A stretch of 64,000 nt of DNA, from positions 1,796,345-1,860,344 of the forward strand of contig NC_030986.1 of assembly GCF_000149955.1 (NCBI RefSeq), in the 5' to 3' direction. The DNA comes from Fusarium oxysporum f. sp. lycopersici 4287. Lineage: Eukaryota > Ascomycota > Sordariomycetes > Hypocreales > Nectriaceae. The notes below the pieces were generated by a model. The model worked only from the letters and a program-made list of their open reading frames with translations, was not told where the DNA came from and searched no databases. Shown piece by piece: positions 10,746 to 21,093 of the stretch. Every line of letters begins with the position of its first letter. The stretch's first letter is position 1. The position numbers and the translations under genes were made by a program.

Positions 10746-11261
10746 TTAAAAGAGGCAGTCACAGCAATCGATGCTAGAGGGCGACACACATCAGTATGTA
10801 TTCGCTTCGGTTTGGTTTTGAGCATGCGCGGAGCTCAATTGGTGCTAGTCAAGAGCCTCCAATAGTTGATGACGCCAATGACTCCACGAGAGTTGACTTA
10901 CCAGCACTCGCATCCCTCTTCAGCAACACAGCAACAGCACATGGCCGCCAGACAAGCCGTCAAGCAGCCGCCGCCGCCGCGCTTGCCACCACTTTGCTGA
11001 GGAGGTGCTTGTTGGTACTGCATGGGAGGTTGGCCTTGGGGTGGACCGTAATATTGCCCTTGAGGGGGACCATACTGTCCCTGAGGAGGGCCATACTGGC
11101 CTTGGGGAGGGCCGTATTGACCTTGGGGGGGACCGTAAGACTGCGAAACAAGATAATTAGCAACTGCGATCAAGGTTTTTTTAATGCGATTGGTTACGAA
11201 CAGGTTGGGGATGCTGAGGGTAACCGCCGCCACCGCCGCCATAGTAATCTTGAGCAGACAT
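10746..11261 (-). CDS. Small CYSTM-family protein with YGPPQGQ repeats and Cys-rich tail
   Basis: A 108-residue tail-anchored-type protein of the cysteine-rich transmembrane (CYSTM) family, linked in other eukaryotes to stress tolerance at the membrane. Exons are 11261-11202, 11140-10902 and 10773-10746. The N-terminus is MSAQDYYGGGGGYPQHP. Then come four to five copies of YGPPQGQ, a Gln/Pro stretch, KRGGGG, and the membrane-like segment CLTACLAAMCCCCVAEEGCEC, whose Cys run continues in the last exon (C-IDCCDCLF). Intron 1 (61 nt) begins with the weak donor GTTCGT but has a good gctaat branch site and keeps frame. Intron 2 (128 nt) separates the final 28-nt exon; if kept in the mRNA, the protein would end CECW. 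The protein is too short and repetitive to name beyond the family. Confidence 0.85.
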
Positions 11262-12660
11262 GGTATAGATAAACGAAGCTGGTGTTGCTGCGATTGAGGT
11301 GCGTACGATAGACCGCCTAGAGGTGATGTATGATGAAGAAGCGCAGGCAGGAGAGGTGCCGCCTTAGAAAGAAGTGATGGAGATGAGGGTGGAGGAGAAG
11401 AAGTAAGGTATGTTGCGCCCGCCATGTAAGAAGTATCAAGGTCACGGGCAGCGGACCTTCAATTGGCCATCGGCAACAGCCTAGGTACTACCTAGACAGC
11501 CATCTTAGAGCATTTGGAACTGGAGCAAGGAAGAAGCTTGATCAACCAATTAGAGGCTCGTAATGCCTGCTTTGGGGAGGGTCCCCGTCACCCTAAGGTC
11601 TGTCTGATCGGTAGTGCGGCATGAACGAGACGTTACTCTTGGGGAGTAAGAAAACGTCTGACCTTGGGGCAAGGTGCCAAAAATACTCAGTCTATGGTCC
11701 ACTAAATCTACACCGATTCTAAGTTGAATTGACCTGAGTCCTTTTGTCACTTAGGCTAGATGTCTCAAGTTTTCTTGCCCCCCCCCCCTAGGTTACCATG
11801 AATCTATACTGGAGGTCGAGCATCTCGAGATTCAGATTGATCAACTGATGTCATTTTCAGCCAAGAACAGATGTGTCACGAACTTCTTCTTCAGCCACAA
11901 CCCGCCGGTTTCTCTCCAAACGCCATCCCCCGGTAACCTAAACCAGTCTATCATCAATTGTAGATGGCTACCATCATTACGAAACCTTTGCCTCCTAAGA
12001 CGCGTAAAATATACCACAGTTAGCACTGCTCTCGGGTTGCCCGTGCCGTCCTTACCGAGAACGGGCCACTGAGGTTCTGTGCTGGCAGTTGTACTTTTAT
12101 TCGCTTGGGCCTCTAAGCCACTTCCAATTACCAGTGGTCTCTGTTTGATGAATCAACAGAAGTCCCGAGATATCTGGTATTGCTTGCATCTTGGTGAACA
12201 TTTTTTGCAGATATGTTTCTCCTATCCTGGCAACCAATTAGTGACGATTTAAAAATGTTGCTGTGAAACGAGGCCCAGGAAGGTAAGGAAATGTTGAAGT
12301 CGATTCTTCAAACTGCAGCATAGTAACCGCCGTTGCAATATTTATTGGGTACACTGTTAATATATAAGTCGATCAATTGTGAGTTCTTCGCGCCAACAAA
12401 TCTCATTCAAGGTCACAAAACCCACAAAGGCACAACAAAATGTCGAGTAAAATCACGTGTTCTTTTCGTTCCAGACTGCAACCGCAGTCAAATACAAAAA
12501 TGGCCTTCCAGAACCTGATAGAGATTGCATCCACTGCTTCAAATCATTAGAGCATGGGACTCCCTGCAAATCTCATGCCTTTTATCCCGTGGCCCTCCCC
12601 TCCATCATGAAACTACCGAATATGCACAACGTGACATGGCCGTGTCCAGTTCTCTCTGAT
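11262..12660. other. Intergenic region upstream of the CYSTM gene
   Basis: About 1.4 kb between the CYSTM start and the eIF3d stop. It holds a run of 11 C at 11778-11788 and a palindromic cctaggtactacctag near 11480-11495. Open frames here are short and without domain signature. Confidence 0.5.
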
Positions 12661-14535
12661 TTACTGCTCCTCCTCGCCCTGGGGCTCCTCAATCTCCTCC
12701 TCCTCATCATCGTCGAAGCTGCCAGCAGGCACCTCGTACAGACGGAGGATAGACTTGTTCGGGTCCTTAACGAGGACAAACTTGGCATCTTGGCTCTCGC
12801 TGCTGAGACACATGTCGGCGATAGTGCGAACAATACCCCAACCGTTGGAGAGAGACAGGTTCATCTGGTTAGCGAAATCGCGGGGCTTCCAGCCAATAAC
12901 GCCCAATACGACATGCTTGTCATTGGAGCGGGGGGTAAGACGGGAAACAAAACTGCAAATCGATTAGCAAAACATTCAGGTATCAGTAAATTAGCAAACT
13001 TACCCAAGCTTCATCACGTCTGCGCTGGCAAGGATGCTCTGCACTGTCCAGCGGGCTAGCTTGCAACTGTTGTTCTTCATCTCGGTAGCAACAACAGCAC
13101 CACGCTGGGTAACAAGCTTGCTTCGCCAGTCAAGAGCGCCACCACTGCCTTGAGCCTTGCTGTCAAACTCGTTGAGAGCATGGATGCTGACGTGCTGGTC
13201 CTCGCCGCTGATGGCGTTCCTCTGAACGGCGTCAACCTCTGTTCGGACGACAAGGTGGACAGGCTCCTCCTCGTTGAGGGAAAGGTCGAAGCGTCGGTAC
13301 TTGTAGGCCTTGCTGGCAGGAGGGTCGGTATCCTCGGAGGAGTTGTAGAAGGGGTTGCCGTGAGCCATAGTGACCTTTGACGACTCGCTCTCGATGACGA
13401 CCTGGTTAGTGAAGTTATGGTTGATGTAGGTGGCCTCTTCGGCGAGGGCATTGGGTTGGTTGATGGTGTCCTTACTACCATCGGCAGCATCGAGAGGAGC
13501 ATCGGCGGCATTCTCATTGACTGTCACCATATCAAGAGCGGCATTATCACGCTTGTCCAAGAAGATCTTGTTACCCTGTCGAGAGATGACAATGTCCCAG
13601 GGGTAAACGGATCGAGGAGAGCACATGAGCATGGACAAAATGCTGTCTGTGGCGAAGATAGTTGCCTCGTCCTTCTCGGCAAGCTCTTGAATTACGGGAT
13701 CGGATGACGTGGTTACGTTGTAGGCAGCACGGTCGATTGGTGTAAGCTTCTTCTCGGCGCCCTTGACAGGCTGCTTGTCGTAAGAGCGGTCATAGTGGTA
13801 GAGGAAACCGTAGTCATCAATATCCTCGCCTTCGTCGGTGTCGAGATTTAGCTTAGCCAAGCGGTTGAAGTCGATCTCCTCAAGAAGCTTCCACTCGGCC
13901 TTGACATTGATACTGGCGTCTCGGTTACGAGCAGGCTTGTCATAATCCTTCCAGCCAAAGCGGCGACCGCCACGACCAGCATTGGATCGGCCACCTCGGT
14001 CGTAGCCCTGTCGGCCAGCGGCACCGGCGCCGCCTCTCTGAAGCTGGGTTCGTCCGCCACGGGCACCGGCCTGACCTCCACGTTGGCCACGGCCACGAGT
14101 GAAGACGGCCCCGCGGCCGTATCTTGACTTTGTCGAGTCTCGGACGTTACTAACGACTGAGAATGTTGATTCGTCCTCGGCGGGAGGGGCATTAAAGGTG
14201 ATGGCGTGGCTAGAGCCATAGACTTGTTGGTCTACAGGAGTGATTGCGGTCAGCCAAGAGCTCATTCAAGACGAGTGTGATCTCGACGGAGAATAGAACA
14301 ACACGACAACACGATATGACCTACCTCGGAAATTCCTGTTGTACTGTGCCCGTCCACCTCTCTCTCTATCCTTGCCCTCGGCAGTCCAGTCGGCCATGCG
14401 TCCCAGCTTGTCACCCTTAGAGAAAGGCGCATATGGTACGCCGTTGAGGGTGGTCTCTGTGGTGACTGCAGGACCCCAACCGTCACCGGCGGGGCAGCTT
14501 TCGCAGATCTTGACGTAGTCGAGAGAGTCCGCCAT
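12661..14535 (-). CDS. EIF3D: Eukaryotic translation initiation factor 3 subunit d
   Basis: The eIF3 subunit that contacts mRNA and can bind the cap directly in animals; cytosolic, 576 residues. Exons are 14535-14325, 14231-13004 and 12952-12661 with GT-AG introns of 93 and 51 nt. The N-terminus [14 protein letters not shown] and GWGP match the family start. An Arg/Gly-rich stretch follows ([32 protein letters not shown]), then the conserved body ([52 protein letters not shown]), and a tail [12 protein letters not shown] typical of eIF3d. Length matches other fungal eIF3d proteins. The splice joints restore NFRDQQVYGS and [19 protein letters not shown]. The gene lies in tandem with the bZIP gene upstream on the same strand. 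Confidence 0.95.
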
Positions 14536-15091
14536 TTTGGGAAGAACAGTATCGATGATTTCCTTGCGCTTTCGGGTGCGCGATAGACGAAATCAAAGAA
14601 GCTCGGTGTTGGCTTCGGAAGCGGGGGATGCGTCAATCAATCTTTCGGTTCACAAGCGATGCTAGAATTTGGACATCCACGACGAATTTGTGGTGGGGTG
14701 GAGTGGGGCTTGAAAAAAAACAGGTACTCAAGCCCCGCGGTGCTGATTGTGTGCCTCAGCCACTCAGCCACATTTATCAGGCATAGGGTAAAGCTGTAAA
14801 CTTCAATTAATATGTCAATATAAGGCAGATCGTTTTGAACGAATATAGGTCAAAGTTGACTTGTGATGTTGCGCTCCCTGGACGGTATTATGCTCCTCTT
14901 GTTGTTTGCAAATAAGAGGGTCACAGGAGAGATCGGAACAGATGTGATTCTAACGGATTTCGTAACTTATAACAGCCACAATTGTTAGGGAGATGTACTG
15001 GAGATATGCTCATAGTTACGATGTCAAAACATCACAGCAAGTAGGAACATCCAAACAACAGCTGCAAACTCGAAAAACACAAAACAAACTC
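14536..15091. other. Intergenic region between the bZIP gene and EIF3D
   Basis: These 556 bases hold the EIF3D promoter and the bZIP 3' end, both on the minus strand. An A-run sits near 14713-14721. No further gene is seen. Confidence 0.5.
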
Positions 15092-16477
15092 CTATTCACC
15101 CATCATCGTGTCCTTGCCGCTGAACACATTGTCGATAGCATCTCGCACCTCAAACTCCTCCATCACAGCACCAAAGCTTGACCAAGTCAGTATATGCTGG
15201 CGTAACATCGCGGAAAACTTACCCATAGCATCTAACTTTTCGAACGAGCTCTTCACTCAGCTTTCGGAAGTCAACCGCCTCCAACTCATTTGCCCTTGGG
15301 TGTGACATGAGCATACCCCATGACATGATAGGAGTTACCTCACCATCGAGGTCGATACTCTTACTTAGATCCAGTAAAGTGGCAAGGTCTGCCTTTGGAA
15401 CTTCCCATGTCTTCTGGTTCGTATCGCCATCCAATGGAATATGAGTTTTCCCGAAGGGCAAACCTGGCCTTGTTTCTGGAGCCGGATCTGGTGGGCACGA
15501 TGCCATAAGTGCATGCCCACAGGGTTCGCCTTCAGGCTCAGATGCTCTCTCAACCATGAACTGAATATGCGTCATGCACGGCCTCTCGAGACTATATGTA
15601 TCCGTAGTCTGTTAGCTGATCTAACCATCAATATGTCCTGCCAAAGCTCACCCATGGCGCAATGCAACTCGCGTCATATCACACAGGGGGATCACTGGGG
15701 ATTGTTCGAGTAGGAGTTATCGTACGTTAGAACGAAGTCAATGCCCGCCTGTTCCAGCTCAGGGTTTCCACGATAAAGCGGCTGAGGCATGCCGTGTGGT
15801 TGGCCTGCCGTGGAACCTTGATTGACGGCCACAGGTAGGTTCATTGGTGAGCCAACCGATGGCGCTGTCGATCGCGAGGTCAAGGGCGGAGAACTTGTAT
15901 TGGCCGAGTCGGGACCACGACTCGTCGCGCTGCCTGCTACATGCGGGCTGCTATGTTGAAGCCCAGCCTGTGCCAAAGTGTCTCGCAGCCGTTTGTTCTC
16001 ATCGGCCAATCTCTCCCTATCCAATGAAACGTTGCTGAAGACTTCTTTAAGGCGAAGAACTTCATCTTCCAGTGCCTTGATGTAGAGCTCCTTTCTTTCG
16101 CGATGTGTTCTGACAAAGGACACATGTCAGATACAGGCATTCGTCAAGCTTGCACAACATTACCTCTGTGCCTGACGATTCAACTCTTGACGCCTGGTCA
16201 ATGCAGGCTTGCTGTTGGGCTTGGGCCCTCGCTTCTTGGGCGGATTTCCGTCTAAAGCATCAATCAGTCCCGTGAGTAGCAACACGGCAACGGAGTCATG
16301 TCTGAAATGCTTACCGCGCGTCGTCCTCTTATCGGTAAGACTCTTGTAAAAATCGGGATCGAGGGCGGAGGCCGCAGTATTGTCATCCTCTGAGCTGGCG
16401 ACAACTCGATCCGGCGAGAGTGACGAAGAGAAGGAACGCTCTGTTGCGCCAGCAAGATTGGCATTGAAGGCAGCCAT
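15092..16477 (-). CDS. bZIP transcription factor (Yap/AP-1-like basic region), 5 exons
   Basis: A nuclear 362-residue bZIP factor. Exons are 16477-16315, 16251-16164, 16109-15726, 15591-15223 and 15176-15092; introns are 63, 54, 134 and 46 nt. The basic region is KKRGPKPNSKPALTRRQELN, running on as RQAQRTHRERKE (about 60-90), split by intron 2 between Gln and Thr. The zipper has leucines in LYIKALEDEVLRLKE and continues through RLADENKRLRDTLAQAGL. A Ser/Pro/Thr linker follows. The C-terminal block reads IDFVLTLERPCMTHIQF across intron 3, then GEPCGHALMASCPP, and ends with EELVRKVRCYGFGAVMEEFE across intron 4. Cys and His in this block recall the redox-sensitive C-terminal regions of Yap-type factors, but that role is inference. 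I do not assign an orthologue. Start: the only upstream in-frame ATG giving the acidic Ser-rich N-terminus. Confidence 0.88.
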
Positions 16478-19400
16478 ACTGGCCGCCTATGAGTAGTGTC
16501 GGGCGTTAATCACCTGGACCCCAAGAACTATGAAGCAGATGAGGTTGGACACAGAATCGCCAGAATAAAACTGTTGTTTGTAGAAAGGACTGTCGTGGCT
16601 GTGCTCTGCTCCTGTATCATTAACCGTTGGGGATCAGAGACGCCCCAGTTGCGTATAATGCCGGTACCCGACTATCAGGTTGTATGCCTTTTTGTAATTC
16701 ACAGGAATTTGATCAGTGAGAGGCGATAAATACACACCACATTAGTGCCACATAGTGATTTGAGATACTTGAGCAAAGAGGTTTATTGCTTGGTCAGATT
16801 GATGATCGTGCGCAATTCTAGAACCGGAGAAGTCGTTAACGTATTAGTCAGAGTCCCGTGTGAGTCGGCGCCACTGAATCACCCACTGCATCACTGCATT
16901 GGGTCCAGGCAGTTGTGCAGCATCCCATGATTTCAACCTGGGTACAAACTCAATGTACCTTTTACGGTGATGCACCTTACCTTAGGTAACCGACTAAGTT
17001 GGAAGGTTCCAACCAGTCAAAGACATCTTTGTAAGGGAGGTAAGCTGAAGTACCTCAGGCTGCGATGTTCGGTGTCAGCATTGACGACTACACTTCAAAG
17101 GCAGGTTCTTTCGACATTGGGATGGTTAGGTCCCTTACCTTGGGTTAATAAGGAGCTAACGGCGAGGAATGTTAATTAATACTTCGTATCATCAACAAGG
17201 TATTAGAAAGAGAGAGAGAGCGTCACTAGGAGCTTTGGGACTAGTTTAGGCTTCTGAAGCGGCATAGAAGCGTCCGGTTTGAGAGGCCGGGAGTCTGATT
17301 GACAGTGGAGGCATAGATTTCCGTCCCATTCTTGTGAATTGGCGTTGCCCCGCACTCGGTACCCCATGGCCGCGAACGGACGGGCTTTCGCATCCGCTGT
17401 CAGTTTAACTTTGATTCGCAATTATCCAGTGGTGTACTATCATTGATCCTTTGAAAAGCCATAATAATCCATCTACTCCGTACTGTTAGACACATCACTA
17501 TCTTCCAGAAACAAATAAGGGCAATAAGGAGGTAGATACAGTTTCTCGCAGCGTTTGAAATAACGATAGGGATGTCGTTAGGTAAACAACCCAGCATTGA
17601 TCGGTAGCATTCTTGATCACTTGCCAGAAACAAGTCCAGACGTTACTATTCTGATGGGGGGATGTAAGAGATGATACTGGCAATAACAAGGCAGGGTCGA
17701 CAGCCCCGATCAAGCTTGACCATGGGTCTGAGGCGCTCATCTTGAAGTGATTTAGGTTGTATCGTCTTACAAATCCACTAACAAGACAGGCGCTCCATCT
17801 TCTATCACTATTCACTACGATAACGTCAATGAGTGGTTATAGGATATAATCTAAGATCACTCGAGAGTTACTTGCTCATGGGCAGTTAATTCTGTGTAAA
17901 CCCTGTCAATATCTGACAGATCAAAGCAACGTAGTAAACACGACACCATATTTCATATACAATTTAGGAAGTATCAATACTAGCCTGAATCCAATACAGA
18001 GTCTCAATAATTACACGAATAAATGATAATAGATGTTTACAAACTTCACCGACCTCAGTTGAAGTAGTGATCAGACCAGTGAATGTGCTGAGAGATGGTA
18101 GGTAATCGCCATGCAGCGTACAAGTGCTTGGTTTCTCAAAGTTTTCATCGGATTTGAGAGACCTATGAGTCTTTGGGAAAGGAAGGTCTTTCCGAGGAAT
18201 AAGACAACGAGGTCTTGACTTTCAACAACCAGAAGGCAAGGAAAACGAATGCTGAGCACTCTGGCTTCACACTATTTCACCAGCTTCGAAATCCTGTAGT
18301 TCTTTGCAGGGAATTCATCCGTTCCTCGTCATCCTTGTGAGATAGACATTACATACTGGACACACACGATAAAGTCACTACCCATACATATGACTGGATG
18401 CAAGAAAGTGCCAATTCACCGACTTCAAACAAACAGTTACTCAATGTGCCTTGAAGGTAACAGTTGCATGTGGCTTCATATTCCTCGATTCCCCGAATTC
18501 TAGCTCGATGCTCTCAAAAGACACTTGAAAGACGAATCACTGGCAAAAATACCGGCAGTTGAAGTGGGTGCATGAAATGTGACTTTGCAGCCGTTGAATG
18601 TTGGATGCTCAAGCATTAAATAAGTGGTGTTATTGGTCATGGTTACGCATCTATTTTGGTCAGGGGGTGAAGCTGGAGGCTTGTGCAAACACTCAGGGTC
18701 ACCAAATGGGTAACATGACATAAGAAGATGGTGACCAGTATTGCAGCTAAAATCTTGGGGTGGGAGGGGAAATAGCACCAGCATCAGCTCATTTCTATGG
18801 TGAACCAGAGACACTCGTCCAAGTAAGTCTTGATTGCCCCAGTTGAACGTGGAGTTGATCATTCGGCGACGCAGAAGAGATGAGGTCAGCCCGTGTGAAA
18901 AGAAGAGGCAGCGGTGAGCAATAATAACATGGCCCACGAAACATATAGAAAATATGCGAACATCCCACAATAGCAGCATGAGTAGTCACTGGGTGCATCA
19001 ACATATTGATCATGCACTCTCCATCACTATGCCCATATTCATAGTCCTTGTCGATGTAATTGTGACAAAGCCACTGTATCTGCGCAGCTAACCTACACTT
19101 GCAACCCTCCTAACTCATTGTAACACTAATCGAGGAAGCGAGCATGCAATTCCTCGAGCGCAGGCAGGGAAAGCTACTATAGAATTAATCAAGACAACAA
19201 TCAGTCGCACGCGGTATGAGGAGAAAACATTATCAACCTTGGATTATGGGTTGCCATGCCGCTACTATGAAATCACAGGCTCGATACTGCAACCCTAAAA
19301 GCGAAGCTATAAGGTAGTGGTTTAGCTAATAATTTAACACAGCGCAGGAACGATCGCAAGGAGATGTGGGAAAGGCTCATGAGGGGGACATAGTAATTGC

Positions 19401-21093
19401 GGCTTGACGAAATGTTGCCTCTGGACTTGCTTCTGCTTCAAAATGTCCGGTCCGTTTCCGCGACGCCCGTTGTTGGCCAGTGGCCTGTTTAATGATAACC
19501 CTTTGCAACCCGTCATCTGGGGCACAGGATGCTTACTTTAGATCTACCTCCGTCGACACCTGCATCTGCATCTGCACCGACGGCCGCGTCTGCGCCTCCG
19601 GGTAAGACAGCAGCAAACCGAACGCCATTGGGCTGTCGATTGGTGGACAAGATTTGTGATGCTGCCACAGGAGGCGGAGATCATCAGTTTTACGCTCTGC
19701 GATGTTCGTGCTGCAGCTCAAAAGAGGCACCTGATGAAAGAGACTTTTTCCATATTTTACCCTCTGATGGCACACGAAGTCCCTCTTCGGCTCTCAAATG
19801 GATTTATGGAAGGATAGTTTGGGGATGGAATCTCGATCGACACGAACAGTCCAATGTCTTGCCTTTCGTGTGATACCTGGAGGAAGGAATCTCAATGTTT
19901 CCCCCCTTTCAGTCTCTCTAGTCTGTCCATCCCATCGACTGCACCCTTTTATCAATGTGACAAAAAACTTTCGTTGCTGGAAGAAAATGGAGGGGGGGAC
20001 CTCCAGGGACGGGCCTAGGATTGCATGAAACAATGCCCGACCTAACAAAGGCTGGTGATAGTAGAACGCCAAACAAACCAAACACCCACCCCACAGTACA
20101 CCGTCATCCTTCTGATGGACAGAAATACTTCAATAGGTGTCAATGTCATTGGAAATCACTTGAGTAACTACCTGGTATTACATATTTCCGGTTTGGCGAG
20201 CATAGCGAATAAAAAATCCATATGAAATTGGGGGCATTCAGTTGATATCAACAGGGTTCAAGAAGCAAAGGATCGCAAAGCCATTGATTGGAAAGCGGGC
20301 GCCGGGCACCCACTGCCCAGTGGAACATCATGGGTGGAGGCCATAGCTTGCATCAGGACCCTCAGTGAAGCGCAGTGAAAAAAAACCCATACCCGCAAGA
20401 TGTTGTAGCTTTGCAGGGCTAGGAGCTTGATTCCCGGGAGATGGTGGGTGGTGATTGGTCCAGCAGCGCATTCCCCCGCTTATTGTATCATGAGAGGAAC
20501 GCGCTTTCACGATGGCCCAAGGAGCCATGGCTCACCTAGGCCAAACTTTGTCTTTCTTCCCCTTCGAGGCTTAACGGCGATTCTTAACCCCCGTTCTGCA
20601 GTATTAAGCAAGCTCCCGAGGACTGAATAGACCAGACAACTTCAAAACCAGATCTATCGATTGTGCTGTCAATTCGAGTCGACTTCTTTCTACCTCACCT
20701 CGTCTTGTTCGAGCAGGTACCCACGGTCACGATCACGGTTGGCCCCGTTCTCGGCTACACCTAAGGCGCTCGCACGCTTAGACAAAGTCACCCTTTGACT
20801 TCCAGGCGTTAGGATAATTCGATCTCGACCTTATTTTCTGGTTCATGCTTAGAACTTGTATAGCGTCAGCCCGAGAACCCTCGCTGTCGACCCTCAGTCA
20901 TGTCTCCGAGTCTCGCGGGTCTGTAGTTCTGGCGCCCTTGCCAGACCCCGAGTCTCCCCACTTGTGCTTCTGCTGGAGCTGCCAGCTATCCTGACGTCGG
21001 GCCCTGGCCCAAAATCCCACGGTCGACGATACCTGCGAAACATCGATTGCACTATCTATTTCTGGTTTGCACGTCAGTCGCTTTTGAGATAAG
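16478..21093. other. 4.6-kb intergenic region upstream of bZIP (left) and RIM15 (right)
   Basis: This divergent interval holds no gene I can support. It is AT-rich between about 17400 and 19300. The part nearest RIM15 (about 20640-21090) is CT-rich like a leader and contains an ATG-started uORF. Palindromic ccttaccttaggtaacc lies near 16976-16992. The open frames at 18500-18979 (-) and 19529-19873 (+) lack domain signatures, conserved-looking composition and splice context. A long promoter or unannotated non-coding transcript is possible but nothing in the sequence shows it. Confidence 0.5.
20845..20994 (+). other. Candidate upstream ORF in the RIM15 leader (49 codons)
   Basis: An ATG at 20845 opens a 49-codon frame ending at TGA 20992-20994, 99 nt before the RIM15 start. 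A second, 8-codon ATG frame starts inside it at 20899 in another register. The longer frame ends LCFCWSCQLS. It would affect RIM15 translation only if transcription starts upstream of 20845, which the sequence does not prove. Confidence 0.4.

Noticed and set aside
18500..18979. A 159-codon minus-strand ORF with a hydrophobic N-terminus that could suggest a secreted protein
   Set aside because: There is no clean signal-peptide cleavage site, no Cys pattern, no splice context, and the flanks are AT-rich. Not enough to call a gene.
19529..19873. A 114-codon plus-strand ORF rich in Ala, Pro and Ser
   Set aside because: It has no domain, it overlaps a similar frame on the other strand, and base usage is not convincingly coding.
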